Shown here one piece after another: positions 17,914 to 26,582 of a DNA stretch of 64,000 nucleotides; position 1 is the first letter of the stretch; each line of letters begins with the position of its first letter. The notes under the pieces are model-generated. The model was given only the letters and a program-made list of their open reading frames with translations. It was not told the DNA's origin and did not search any database. The translations under genes and the position numbers were made by a program. The DNA is taken from the NCBI GenBank assembly GCA_937920105.1, contig CALETH010000070.1:73486-137485 (forward strand), in the 5' to 3' direction. This DNA is from an uncultured Bacteroidota bacterium. GTDB lineage: Bacteria; Bacteroidota; Ignavibacteria; UBA10030; UBA8401.

Positions 17914-19158
17914 ATGTCTTCACAAAATAATAATATAGACCTCTCTTCTTTACGTATCCAAAGAAACGAATCAAAAACGACTTCAACTAATTCCACTTCT
18001 TCAAAAAAGAAATTGTTTATTTATGGTGGGAGTGGAATTGCTGTCATTGTAATATTGTTTTTTTTAGTAGGAGGAATTTTTACTTCCACCGAAGAAGTGG
18101 AAGTAGGAACGGTTTCTCTCGTATCACCATCCCAAGCAAATTCTATATTGAGTGCAAGTGGTTATGTTGTTGCTCAACGAAAAGCTGCCGTTGCCTCTAA
18201 AGGAACGGGTCGTTTAGAATATCTTGCTGTAATAGAAGGTGACAAAGTAAAAGAAGGTGAAGTGATTGGAAGAATAGAAAATAGTGATGTGGAAGCCGCA
18301 CTTGCACAAGTGAAAGCAAATCTTACCGTTGCAAAAGCAACTATTATACAAGCAGAAGCGGAATTTGAAGAGGCACAAGCAAATTTTGAACGTCAGAAAA
18401 AATTATTTGAACAAAAAACAATTTCTCAAGCAGAATATGATATTGCGAATGCTCGTTTCAAAAAAGCAAATGCTGCAATAACATCGGCACGTGCTGCGGT
18501 GCAAGCCGCAGAAGCCAATGTTCGTTCTGCGGAAGTGCAAGTAGAAAATACTATTATTCGTGCTCCGTTTGATGGAACAGTGTTAACAAAAAATGCTGAT
18601 GTTGGTGAAGTAATTTCTCCGTTTGGTGCATCTGCTGGTTCGCGTGGAGCGTTAGTTACTCTTGCTGATATGAATTCTTTGGAAGTAGAAGCCGATGTTT
18701 CAGAATCTAATATCGAACGCATTCAACAAGGTCAACCGTGTGAAATTACGTTAGATGCTTTTCCCGAAAAACGGTACCGTGGAGTTGTGCATAAAATTGT
18801 TCCTACCGCAGATAGAGCAAAGGCAACAGTTCTTACAAAAATTCGTTTTGAAGAACGTGATGCTCGCGTACTTCCGGAAATGCGTGCGAAGGTAAGTTTC
18901 CTTAATAATGAAACAAAATCTGAAATAGATTCTTCTCCCAAAATTTCAGTTCCAGCATCAGCAATTACAACAAGAAATGAAAAGAAAGTTGTGTTTCTTT
19001 TAAAAAATGAAATAGTAAAAGAAATTCCGGTTGTATTGGGAATACCATTAGGAAGTGGAATTGAAGTAAAGCAAGGTCTTTCTGTTGGAGATAAAGTTGT
19101 TCTTTATCCTTCTGAAAAATTATCTTCAGGAAAAAAAGTAACTATGAAAGAAAAATAA
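17914..19158 (+). CDS. Periplasmic adaptor (membrane fusion protein) of a MacAB-type exporter
   Basis: The 414-residue protein has a cytoplasmic low-complexity Ser/Thr-rich N-terminus, one membrane segment (about residues 33-53), a lipoyl half-motif (IEGDKVKEGEVIGRIE), a long Ala/Glu-rich coiled coil (about residues 125-205), then IIRAPFDGTVLTKNADVGE and beta-barrel domains. It bridges an inner-membrane ABC transporter to the outer membrane. The ATPase gene follows after 100 nt, with a family-B palindrome between them. The substrate is unknown. Confidence 0.9.
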   Translation: MSSQNNNIDLSSLRIQRNESKTTSTNSTSSKKKLFIYGGSGIAVIVILFFLVGGIFTSTEEVEVGTVSLVSPSQANSILSASGYVVAQRKAAVASKGTGRLEYLAVIEGDKVKEGEVIGRIENSDVEAALAQVKANLTVAKATIIQAEAEFEEAQANFERQKKLFEQKTISQAEYDIANARFKKANAAITSARAAVQAAEANVRSAEVQVENTIIRAPFDGTVLTKNADVGEVISPFGASAGSRGALVTLADMNSLEVEADVSESNIERIQQGQPCEITLDAFPEKRYRGVVHKIVPTADRAKATVLTKIRFEERDARVLPEMRAKVSFLNNETKSEIDSSPKISVPASAITTRNEKKVVFLLKNEIVKEIPVVLGIPLGSGIEVKQGLSVGDKVVLYPSEKLSSGKKVTMKEK

Positions 19159-19170
19159 GTTTTTATAAGA

Positions 19171-19205
19171 GATTGCTTCTTCCGTTAAAATGGAATCGCA
19201 ATGAC
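19171..19205. repeat. Dispersed palindrome, family B
   Basis: The element runs GATTGCTTCTTCCG to GGAATCGCAATGAC and shares its ends (GATTGCTTC ... GCAATGAC) with copies at 35418, 35474 and 48040. It lies between the adaptor and ATPase genes of the exporter. Confidence 0.7.
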
Positions 19206-19258
19206 AGTACAAATTAAAACAAGTATCAAATTTCAATTATCAATTAACTATTATACTT

Positions 19259-19927
19259 ATGTCACTCGTACAAGTACAAAACGTAACAAAAGTTTATAAG
19301 CGGGATACGATGGAAATTCCCGTACTCCAAAATATTTCTCTCAATGTTCCTGAAGGAGAATTTCTTGCGTTAATGGGACCTTCCGGTTCTGGAAAAACCA
19401 CATTGCTTAATCTTATAGCAGGAATTGACCAACCAAATAGTGGTTCTATTATAATTGGTGGAACAGATATTGCTGCATTAAGCGAATCAGCATTAGCAAA
19501 ATGGAGAGCAAGACATATTGGTTTTGTTTTTCAATTTTACAATTTGCTTCCGGTGTTAACAGCGTATGAAAATGTTGAACTGCCGTTGGTTCTTACCAAT
19601 CTTTCCAAAAAAGAAAAACGCGAACACGTAGAAATGGCGTTAAAGGTTGTCGGACTTTCCGATAGAATGGACCATTATCCACGTCAACTTTCCGGCGGGC
19701 AGCAACAACGCGTTGCGATTGCTCGTGCAATTGTTACTGACCCTACTTTAATTGTTGGTGATGAACCAACCGGAGATTTGGATAGAAAATCTGCAGAAGA
19801 AATTTTAGTATTGTTAGAACGTTTGAATAAAGAATTCAAAAAAACTATTGTGATGGTTACGCATGACCCAACTGCTGCGGAACGTGCGCACAAAATTCAA
19901 CATTTGGATAAAGGTGAGTTGAAGTAG
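19259..19927 (+). CDS. ABC transporter ATP-binding protein, MacB/LolD type
   Basis: The 222-residue ATPase has Walker [12 protein letters not shown], a Q-loop [20 protein letters not shown] typical of the MacB/LolD group, the signature [14 protein letters not shown] and Walker [13 protein letters not shown]. It powers the exporter with the two FtsX-type permeases encoded at 21495 and 22695. Unusually, a cassette of four small reading frames lies between it and the permeases, starting only 2 nt after its stop. Confidence 0.95.
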   Translation: MSLVQVQNVTKVYKRDTMEIPVLQNISLNVPEGEFLALMGPSGSGKTTLLNLIAGIDQPNSGSIIIGGTDIAALSESALAKWRARHIGFVFQFYNLLPVLTAYENVELPLVLTNLSKKEKREHVEMALKVVGLSDRMDHYPRQLSGGQQQRVAIARAIVTDPTLIVGDEPTGDLDRKSAEEILVLLERLNKEFKKTIVMVTHDPTAAERAHKIQHLDKGELK

Positions 19928-19929
19928 AT

Positions 19930-20145
19930 ATGAATATCAAACCACAACCCAATCATCAATTATATCTTGAAATAATTCGTTCAATGACACCTGCACAACG
20001 ATTGCAAAAAGCATTTGAACTTTCTGCATTTAGTAAAAAACTATTTCTTGATGGTTTGAAAAAGAACTATCCAAATCTTTCAGAAAAAGAATTTCAAGAA
20101 GTCATGTTAAAACATTTACAAAAATGTTACAATCAGAATTATTAA
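19930..20145 (+). CDS. Small helical protein paired with a nucleotidyltransferase
   Basis: The 71-residue protein (SMTPAQRLQKAFELS, then KKLFLDGLKKNYPNLSEKEF) resembles small proteins often encoded directly before nucleotidyltransferase genes of the kind that follows here; this pairing is from memory. It starts 2 nt after the ATPase stop and overlaps the nucleotidyltransferase start by 22 nt, so translation is coupled. A two-component module, possibly toxin-antitoxin-like, is inference. Confidence 0.6.
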   Translation: MNIKPQPNHQLYLEIIRSMTPAQRLQKAFELSAFSKKLFLDGLKKNYPNLSEKEFQEVMLKHLQKCYNQNY

Positions 20146-20702
20146 AAAGAGTTATTGATGTTTTAAATAAAAACGGAATTGATTACATGATTACTGGTTC
20201 AATTGCTTCCAGTCTTCACGGAATACCACGTTCAACGCACGACATTGATATTATTGTCATGTTAAGTAAAAAAGATATTGCTGTTTTTATACAATCATTT
20301 CAAACACCAGAATTTTATATAGATGAACAAAGTATTATTGATGCAATGAAATACAAAAGTATGTTTAATCTTATTCATCTTAAAGAAGGAGATAAAGTAG
20401 ATTTTTGGATATTAACAGAAAGTGATTTTGATACCACTCGTTTTTCAAGAAAGTATGAAGAAAAAATAAGTGATATAAAAGTAAAAGTGAGTACACCGGA
20501 AGATACCATTTTATCTAAACTACAATGGGCAAAACTATCAGATGGAAGTGAAAGACAATTATATGATGCCACAAGAGTGTATGAAATACAATATCATAAA
20601 TTAAATATTTCTTATATAGAACAATGGGTTAAAAAATTACAATTAACAAAATATTGGAATCAACTCTTAAAAATTTCTCAAGACGAAAGTGAGTCAAGAT
20701 AG
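20124..20702 (+). CDS. Nucleotidyltransferase-fold protein, AbiEii/MNT-like
   Basis: The 192-residue protein has the nucleotidyltransferase core: a GS motif (MITGSIASSLHGIPRST) followed by the metal-binding HDIDII, and later VDFWILTESD. A C-terminal helical part includes STPEDTILSKLQWAKLSDGSERQ. Related proteins occur in type IV toxin-antitoxin systems (AbiEii) and in minimal nucleotidyltransferase pairs. Its start lies inside the preceding small gene. No nucleic-acid target can be inferred. Confidence 0.75.
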   Translation: MLQSELLKRVIDVLNKNGIDYMITGSIASSLHGIPRSTHDIDIIVMLSKKDIAVFIQSFQTPEFYIDEQSIIDAMKYKSMFNLIHLKEGDKVDFWILTESDFDTTRFSRKYEEKISDIKVKVSTPEDTILSKLQWAKLSDGSERQLYDATRVYEIQYHKLNISYIEQWVKKLQLTKYWNQLLKISQDESESR

Positions 20703-20704
20703 AT

Positions 20705-20956
20705 ATGATAGAAGTAGCAATGGAAAAATATCTAACGCGAATAATTCCCAATCTTGAAAAAACATGCGTTGGTGTATCACCAGAGGAAATAGACCAAATA
20801 GAAAAAATAGCTGGTGAACCACTTCCATTATTTTATCGTTGGTTTTTATCAAAAATGGGAAGGAATAACAATATTTTTAGTCCAGATTATTCGGTACAGA
20901 CGATTCTTAAAACTTATGCAGAGGGCGATATTGTTCCAGAGTCAGGATTACTATGA
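20705..20956 (+). CDS. SUKH/SMI1-KNR4-like protein, N-terminal part
   Basis: The 83-residue frame contains EEIDQIEKIAGEPLPLFYRWFLSKMG, the typical opening of SUKH immunity proteins (acidic helix, then LP-x-x-Y-x-x-F-L and a Gly). SUKH proteins usually neutralise contact-dependent or polymorphic toxins. The frame stops at TGA within ATGA, and the next frame (-1) continues with sequence that fits the rest of the same domain. It may therefore be one gene broken or read through by frameshift. No toxin gene is nearby. Confidence 0.6.
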   Translation: MIEVAMEKYLTRIIPNLEKTCVGVSPEEIDQIEKIAGEPLPLFYRWFLSKMGRNNNIFSPDYSVQTILKTYAEGDIVPESGLL

Positions 20957-21444
20957 TAGGATATATTGAAGACCAAATAATGCCTTCCTATGATTTTTAT
21001 GATTTAACTTGTCAAACACGAGAAGATGCTTTAGTATTAAATAGACTTGTGGATGATAGTATTTATAGAAAAAGTTTTGAAACTTTTTATGAACGTTTAG
21101 CATGGAGTGCAATGTTGGCTTATGGATTTAGCAATTTCAAAAATTCATGCAAGGCAACATTAACAGATACAAATTCAAACGTGCTTGAAACACTTCGTAT
21201 TGAAATGAATAAATTAAGTTTTACAGAACCAATTCCAACGGGTTCTTTTTGTGGAATTTTTGAACGAGATGATATTAAAATGACGTGTACTATTACACCA
21301 AGTAAAGACCCTAAAAAATACATATTTTTTCATGTGGGTAGTAAAGATAAAGCAACAATTCAAAAATTTCTTACTACTCTTACTGAAAATACATCATTAT
21401 CGATAGATAAAACATTTTTAGAATATTCACGAATTTCAAATTGA
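20953..21444 (+). CDS. Probable C-terminal continuation of the SUKH-like protein
   Basis: The 163-residue frame begins MIGYIEDQIMPSYDFYDL, which fits the middle strand region of SUKH domains (a short strand plus ligand-type Asp and Tyr), and goes on to DALVLNRLVDD. The remaining two thirds (from about residue 55) are not recognised. It overlaps the preceding frame by 4 nt (ATGA). Either two coupled proteins or one frameshifted gene is possible; domain continuity favours the latter. Confidence 0.5.
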   Translation: MIGYIEDQIMPSYDFYDLTCQTREDALVLNRLVDDSIYRKSFETFYERLAWSAMLAYGFSNFKNSCKATLTDTNSNVLETLRIEMNKLSFTEPIPTGSFCGIFERDDIKMTCTITPSKDPKKYIFFHVGSKDKATIQKFLTTLTENTSLSIDKTFLEYSRISN

Positions 21445-21494
21445 GTTTTGTATCAAAAAAGAAATAAAATATTTACATATAAAAACATTATCCT

Positions 21495-22652
21495 ATGAAA
21501 ATCTTTAAAATAGTTTCTCGCAATATTTTGCGACACAAACTCCGCACACTTCTCACCATTCTCGGAATTTCCATTGCAGTCATGGCGTTTGGGTTGCTTC
21601 GCACTATTGTAACGGCATGGTCTGCGGGAGTGGAGGCCTCTGCTGCGGATAGATTAATTACGAGACATGCTGTTTCGTTTATTTTTCCGTTACCACTTTC
21701 TTATAAAGAGCAAATTGCCAAAATCGATGGTATCACTAATATAACCTATCTTAATTGGTTTCAAGGAATTTACATTGATGAACGCCAATTTTTTCCGCGA
21801 CTCGCTGTTGACCCTGAAACTGTTTTTGATGTCTATCCAGAATTTATTCTTTCATCCACTGAACTTGAAAATTTCAAAAAAGAAAGAAACTCTTGTGTTA
21901 TCGGAGAAAAAATTGCCAAACAATATAATTTAAAAATCGGAGACGTTATGCCTGTTACCGGAGATATTTATCCTGGTCAATGGGAATTTATTGTGCGTGG
22001 AATTTATAAACCGAAAGATAAAACTACGGATGCAACACAAATGTTTTTTCATTGGGCATATCTTGATGAACGGATGAGACAAGAATCTCCATCACGTGCA
22101 GGAATGGTTGGCTGGTATGCAACTCGAGTTGCTAATCCGAATCAATCCGCAGAAGTTTCGCAAGCCGTTGATAATCTTTTTGCAAATTCTCGAGCAGAAA
22201 CAAAAACGGAAACAGAAAAGGCCTTTCAACAAAGTTTCGTTTCGCTTTCCGGAGCAATTATTACTTCGTTAGAAATTGTTTCGTATGTGATTATCGGAAT
22301 TATTTTACTCGTACTTGCCAATACAATGATTATGACTGCTCGCGAACGTATTCGTGAATATGCTGTGTTGAAAACACTCGGTTTTACTTCATTGCATATT
22401 GGCGGATTAGTATTTGGTGAATCTATGTTTATTGCTATGTTAGGCGGCATTATTGGAATTGCCATAACATTTCCGTTGTGTGCTGGTTTTGGTGCAGCAC
22501 TTTCAACATTTTTCCCAATATTTAATATAGCGCCATCAACATTGGTGCTTGCAGCACTATTTTCACTTTCCGTTGGAATTTTTGCTTCACTTTTTCCAGC
22601 AATTCGTTCTATGAATATGAAAATTGTGGATGGATTGAGACAGATTGGGTAA
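21495..22652 (+). CDS. ABC transporter permease, FtsX/MacB type (first)
   Basis: The 385-residue protein has an N-terminal membrane segment after RNILRHKLRTLLTILGISIAV, a large extracytoplasmic MacB-type domain (about residues 45-250) and three C-terminal membrane segments, with the conserved RERIREYAVLKTLGF between them. It should form the exporter with the ATPase at 19259 and the adaptor at 17914. A second permease follows after 42 nt, suggesting a heterodimer. Confidence 0.92.
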   Translation: MKIFKIVSRNILRHKLRTLLTILGISIAVMAFGLLRTIVTAWSAGVEASAADRLITRHAVSFIFPLPLSYKEQIAKIDGITNITYLNWFQGIYIDERQFFPRLAVDPETVFDVYPEFILSSTELENFKKERNSCVIGEKIAKQYNLKIGDVMPVTGDIYPGQWEFIVRGIYKPKDKTTDATQMFFHWAYLDERMRQESPSRAGMVGWYATRVANPNQSAEVSQAVDNLFANSRAETKTETEKAFQQSFVSLSGAIITSLEIVSYVIIGIILLVLANTMIMTARERIREYAVLKTLGFTSLHIGGLVFGESMFIAMLGGIIGIAITFPLCAGFGAALSTFFPIFNIAPSTLVLAALFSLSVGIFASLFPAIRSMNMKIVDGLRQIG

Positions 22653-22694
22653 GAATATCTTATAAAAATATTTTTCTAATTAAATTTTATCTTT

Positions 22695-23864
22695 ATGAAA
22701 ATACCACTCAGTTATAACTTTCGAAATTTATGGGCACGCCGTTTAACAACATCACTCACCGTTGGAGGTGTTGCATTAGTAACATTTGTATTTTCTGCAG
22801 TGTTAATGCTTGCGTATGGATTGCAAGAAACACTCGTTGGCACTGGCTCGGATGACAACGTTCTTCTCATTAGAAAATCTGCACAAAGCGAAATGATAAG
22901 TTCTGTGGGAAGAGAATCTGCAGACATCCTTCGCTCACAACCGGAAATTACACTTGCTGCAGATGGAAAACAACTTGTTTCCAATGAAGTAGTTGTGATT
23001 ATCAACTTAAAGAAAAAAGAAACTAATGAAATGGGAAATGTTACCGTACGCGGAATTAATCCCAAAGGATTAGAAATGCGGCCACAAGTAAAATTAGTGG
23101 AAGGAAGAATGTTTAATTTTGGTTCATCCGAAATTGTTGTAGGAAGCAATGTGTATGAAAGATTTCAATCTACAGCGATTGGACAAACGATTCGCTTTGC
23201 AGGAAGCAACTGGACAATTGTTGGTGTGATTGATGCGGGCAAAAGCGGATTTTCTTCCGAAGTGTGGGGAGATGCAGAACAACTCATGCAGGCATTTAAT
23301 CGTCCCGTATACTCATCAGTTCTTATGCGGCTGCGTGATGCAAATGATTTTGATGCATTGAAAACAAAAATTGAAGCAGACCCGCGTTTGCAACAATTAG
23401 AAGTAAAAAGAGAAAAACAATATTATGCAGAACAATCCGAAATGATGGCGGGATTTATAAAAATTTTGGGAATGGTGGTAACAATCATTTTTAGTTTTGG
23501 TGCAATGATTGGTGCAATGATTACGATGTATGCTGCTGTTGCTAATCGTACTGTAGAAATTGGAACATTGCGTGCGTTAGGATTTCAACGCAGTACGGTG
23601 CTTACCTCATTTTTATTAGAATCATTATTGCTTTCGCTTATCGGAGGTGGTGTTGGGTTATGTCTTGCATCGCTTATGCAATTTATTACAATTTCCACAA
23701 CAAACTTTGGTACTTTTTCTGAATTGGCGTTTGGATTTGTTCTTTCACCCTCAATAGTTGTTTCAACATTAATTTTTTCTTTAGTGATGGGTTTTGTTGG
23801 TGGATTTTTACCAGCGTTTCGTGCAGGTCGGCTAAATATTATTAATGCGTTGAGAGCAAGTTAA
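22695..23864 (+). CDS. ABC transporter permease, FtsX/MacB type (second)
   Basis: The 389-residue protein has the same plan as its neighbour: RNLWARRLTTSLTVGGVALVT at the start, a periplasmic domain and three C-terminal membrane segments with NRTVEIGTLRALGFQRSTVL. The two permeases differ enough to suggest an obligate heterodimer. A family-A palindrome follows its stop. No TolC-like gene is present in the window. Confidence 0.92.
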   Translation: MKIPLSYNFRNLWARRLTTSLTVGGVALVTFVFSAVLMLAYGLQETLVGTGSDDNVLLIRKSAQSEMISSVGRESADILRSQPEITLAADGKQLVSNEVVVIINLKKKETNEMGNVTVRGINPKGLEMRPQVKLVEGRMFNFGSSEIVVGSNVYERFQSTAIGQTIRFAGSNWTIVGVIDAGKSGFSSEVWGDAEQLMQAFNRPVYSSVLMRLRDANDFDALKTKIEADPRLQQLEVKREKQYYAEQSEMMAGFIKILGMVVTIIFSFGAMIGAMITMYAAVANRTVEIGTLRALGFQRSTVLTSFLLESLLLSLIGGGVGLCLASLMQFITISTTNFGTFSELAFGFVLSPSIVVSTLIFSLVMGFVGGFLPAFRAGRLNIINALRAS

Positions 23865-23893
23865 TCTGAGAAATGAAATATGTAAGTAACTAA

Positions 23894-23916
23894 TCATTCC
23901 CGCGAAAGCGGGAATC
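23894..23916. repeat. Dispersed palindrome, family A (uninterrupted form)
   Basis: The element is ATTCCCGC, GAAA, GCGGGAAT flanked by TC and C. It is the intact counterpart of the repeat at 31875-31999 that carries an insertion. Confidence 0.8.
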
Positions 23917-23944
23917 TATTTTTTATACATTTATCTAAAAAAAT

Positions 23945-24703
23945 ATGTTACAAGAAGGTACTGTAAAAACAACGATTACAAAAAATATTGCTACTATTAC
24001 GTTTTTTCATCCCCAAAAAAATTCTTTACCCGGAATTCTTTTGCAAAAATTTGCAGATGAAATTACTCACGTTTCTGCGAATAAAGATGTAAGAGTTATT
24101 ATCCTTCGTAGTGAAAGTGAAAACGTTTTTTGTGCAGGTGCATCCTTTGCAGAATTACAAGCAATACATTCTCCCGAAACAGGAAAAAAGTTTTTTATGG
24201 GATTTGCAAATCTCATTCTTGCAATGAAAAAAAGTCCCAAAATAATTCTCACACGCGTACAAGGAAAAGCCGTTGGTGGCGGTGTTGGAATTATTGCTGC
24301 ATCAGATTATGCCATTGCTCATCAATCGGCTTCAATAAAACTGAGCGAGTTAGCATTAGGGCTTGGTCCATTTGTGATTGGACCCGCTGTAGAACGAAAA
24401 GTTGGAGCAGCAGCATTTTCTGCATTAGCATTAGATGCTGATTGGAGAGATGCACTGTGGGCAAAACAACACAATCTTTACACCAACGTTTTTGAAAATA
24501 TTGTTGATGTTGATAAGGAAATAGAAAAGTTTTCACAAAAACTTTCTACCAATAATCCGGAAGCATTAGCAGAATTGAAAAAAGTTTTTTGGGAAGGAAC
24601 AGAAAACTGGAATACAGTATTAGAAAAACGTGCAGAGATGAGTGGAAAATTAGCAATGTCTGAATTTACAAGAAATGCCATTGCTGCGTTTAAGAATGGG
24701 TAA
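23945..24703 (+). CDS. Enoyl-CoA hydratase/isomerase family protein
   Basis: The 252-residue protein is a crotonase. FCAGASFAELQ and VQGKAVGGGVGIIAASDYAIA form the oxyanion hole and CoA-binding parts, and LSELALGLGPFVIGPAVERKVG matches the methylglutaconyl-CoA hydratase-like subgroup. The usual second acidic catalytic residue region reads LALGLGP, which fits hydratase-type members only loosely, so the exact reaction is uncertain. It converges on kamA, with a shared terminator between them. Confidence 0.88.
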   Translation: MLQEGTVKTTITKNIATITFFHPQKNSLPGILLQKFADEITHVSANKDVRVIILRSESENVFCAGASFAELQAIHSPETGKKFFMGFANLILAMKKSPKIILTRVQGKAVGGGVGIIAASDYAIAHQSASIKLSELALGLGPFVIGPAVERKVGAAAFSALALDADWRDALWAKQHNLYTNVFENIVDVDKEIEKFSQKLSTNNPEALAELKKVFWEGTENWNTVLEKRAEMSGKLAMSEFTRNAIAAFKNG

Positions 24704-24731
24704 GTTTATTGTAAGAATATATAAAAACACA

Positions 24732-24765
24732 AAACCCTTTCAAATTTCTTGAAAGGGTTTTTTAT
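24732..24765. terminator. Bidirectional terminator between the crotonase gene and kamA
   Basis: AAACCCTTTCAA (24732-24743) and TTGAAAGGGTTT (24749-24760) form a 12-bp stem, with T-rich sequence on the plus side and A-rich (T on the minus strand) on the other, serving both convergent genes. Confidence 0.85.
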
Positions 24766-24801
24766 TGGTAGATTCCTAATTAAAATTTTAAGGAAGTATA
24801 C

Positions 24802-25944
24802 TTATTTAGAAGAAACTAAAACTGGAACTTCTTCCGAAGATTTTTTCTTTTTACGATTATGTTTTTTTTCAGAAATCGCTTCTTTACTTTTTTCGTTTTT
24901 TTCTTCCTTTACATCCGGATAATGATAAATATCATTTTTATAATTTCTCATGACAATATCATCACCATTACGTCCTAAAATATATTGTGGAAGTAAGGGA
25001 ATTTTTCCACCACCACCGGGAGCATCAATAACATAGTGTGGAACAGCAAGCCCAGAAGTGTGTCCGCGTAATTTATCCATAATATTTAAACCAACACTTA
25101 CTGGTGTTCTAAAATGATTTGCTCCTTTCGTAATATCTGCTTGATACAAATAGTACGGTCTCACGCGCATTGCTAATAATTTTCTCATTAATTCTACCAT
25201 CACATCTGGGTCATCATTTACACCTTTCATAATTACCGCTTGGTTTCCTACGGGACATCCTGCATCCGCAAGCATTTCGCATGCTTTTTTTGCCTCTGGT
25301 GTACATTCCCATGGATGATTAAAATGTGTATTGACATAAATAGGATGATATTTTTTTATCATCTTACATAATTTGGGTGTGATGCGTTGTGGAAGTACGC
25401 ATGGCATTTTTGTACCAAGACGTATAATTTCTACATGGGGAATTTGACGAAGTCCGGCAAGAATTTTTTCTAACATGATATCTGTTAACATTAACGGGTC
25501 TCCGCCGGAAAGTATCACATCACGAATTTCCGGATGAGCAGCAATGTAATCCAAACCGCTTTGGATGTACTTCATACTAATTTTTCCGGAATCTCCCACT
25601 TTTCTTTTTCGTGTACAAAAGCGACAATACATGGAACACTGACTTGTTGTTAAAAATAATGCACGGTCAGGATAACGGTGAGTGATGCTGGGAACTGGAC
25701 TATCTCTATCTTCATTTAATGGGTCTGTTGGAAAATCATCATCTTCCAATTCAATTGCATCAGGAATACATTGCAACCAAATCGGGTCGCCGGGATAACG
25801 AATGAGACTAAGATAGTATGGGTTAATGCGAATGTGAAATAGTGTGTTGAGTTTATCGGCGAGTTCCTTATCAAATCCAAAACGTTCAACAAGGTCTTTT
25901 CCGCTATCAACGCTTGCTCGTAGCATTTCCTGCCAGAGTTCCAT
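24802..25944 (-). CDS. kamA: Lysine 2,3-aminomutase, radical SAM and PLP dependent
   Basis: The enzyme converts L-lysine to beta-lysine. The 380-residue protein has the radical-SAM cluster CSMYCRFC (Cys103, Cys107, Cys110), the PLP lysine in PGGGGKIPL (Lys314), and the two Asp residues that in characterised lysine aminomutases bind the substrate side chain (Asp270 in YQADI, Asp307 in VIDAPGG), which supports lysine over glutamate. The last 40 residues form a Lys/Glu-rich tail absent from classical enzymes. It is the last gene of a four-gene minus-strand cluster, 21 nt after the acetyltransferase. Confidence 0.92.
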   Translation of the reverse strand: MELWQEMLRASVDSGKDLVERFGFDKELADKLNTLFHIRINPYYLSLIRYPGDPIWLQCIPDAIELEDDDFPTDPLNEDRDSPVPSITHRYPDRALFLTTSQCSMYCRFCTRKRKVGDSGKISMKYIQSGLDYIAAHPEIRDVILSGGDPLMLTDIMLEKILAGLRQIPHVEIIRLGTKMPCVLPQRITPKLCKMIKKYHPIYVNTHFNHPWECTPEAKKACEMLADAGCPVGNQAVIMKGVNDDPDVMVELMRKLLAMRVRPYYLYQADITKGANHFRTPVSVGLNIMDKLRGHTSGLAVPHYVIDAPGGGGKIPLLPQYILGRNGDDIVMRNYKNDIYHYPDVKEEKNEKSKEAISEKKHNRKKKKSSEEVPVLVSSK

Positions 25945-25965
25945 AAAGTGATGCCTTTATATTGT

Positions 25966-26439
25966 TTATAAATATTTTCCGTAAATAAGAAGAGCGTCGT
26001 TAGGTTTATAATATCCTTCAATGCACGCCAAACATTGAAAGCCCTTTTTTGTGTAAAACATTCTTGTCATTTCGTACGGTGATGTTGATGATGTTTCCGC
26101 AATCAACAATCGTCCATTTTTTTTTCGCAAATAATTTTCTACATATTCTAATAGTTGTGTTCCGATTCCTTTATTGTGTAATGATGGTTCTGTTGCAATC
26201 CAATATAAATCGTAGGTTCCCTGTGTTGCTGGTGTTGGACCAATACAAATATATCCTTTTGCAATATCTTTTTCATCAACATACACAAATATTTCATAAT
26301 CTTTTTGTGATGGTTGTGTAAGAACGATTTCTACTAATTCATCAGCAATATCAATTTCTTCTTTGCTAAAAACTTTTGTTGCTGTAACAATGTTGTGAAT
26401 TTCTTGTGCATCTTTTTTTTGTAAAGAACGAATAGACAT
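25966..26439 (-). CDS. GNAT family N-acetyltransferase
   Basis: The 157-residue protein shows the GNAT acetyl-CoA motif PSLHNKGIGTQLLEYVENYL preceded by the strand YDLYWIATEP, and a C-terminal MFYTKKGFQ strand-helix. The short length differs from AblB, the beta-lysine acetyltransferase of archaea. The position immediately upstream of kamA, with a 21-nt gap, suggests that it acylates beta-lysine or a product containing it. That substrate is inference. Confidence 0.85.
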   Translation of the reverse strand: MSIRSLQKKDAQEIHNIVTATKVFSKEEIDIADELVEIVLTQPSQKDYEIFVYVDEKDIAKGYICIGPTPATQGTYDLYWIATEPSLHNKGIGTQLLEYVENYLRKKNGRLLIAETSSTSPYEMTRMFYTKKGFQCLACIEGYYKPNDALLIYGKYL

Positions 26440-26447
26440 ATACTTTT

Positions 26448-26582
26448 AAACTATGATTAAATGATAAGTATGAATACTATGAGTATGATTTTTTCGATTA
26501 TACATCATTATTATCATGAAAATCATTGAATCATAGTTTTAGAAAAATGTATAGTCATCATAAAATCATTTAATCATAGTTT
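26448..26582. repeat. Dispersed repeat, family D, large inverted copy
   Basis: AAACTATGATTAAATGAT (26448-26465) is repeated as its perfect 18-nt reverse complement at 26565-26582, with a third imperfect copy at 26522-26539 between them. The element fills the gap between the acetyltransferase and an ATP-grasp gene and overlaps the stop codon of the latter. Related units occur at 27681, 47962, 48002 and 48143. Confidence 0.8.
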
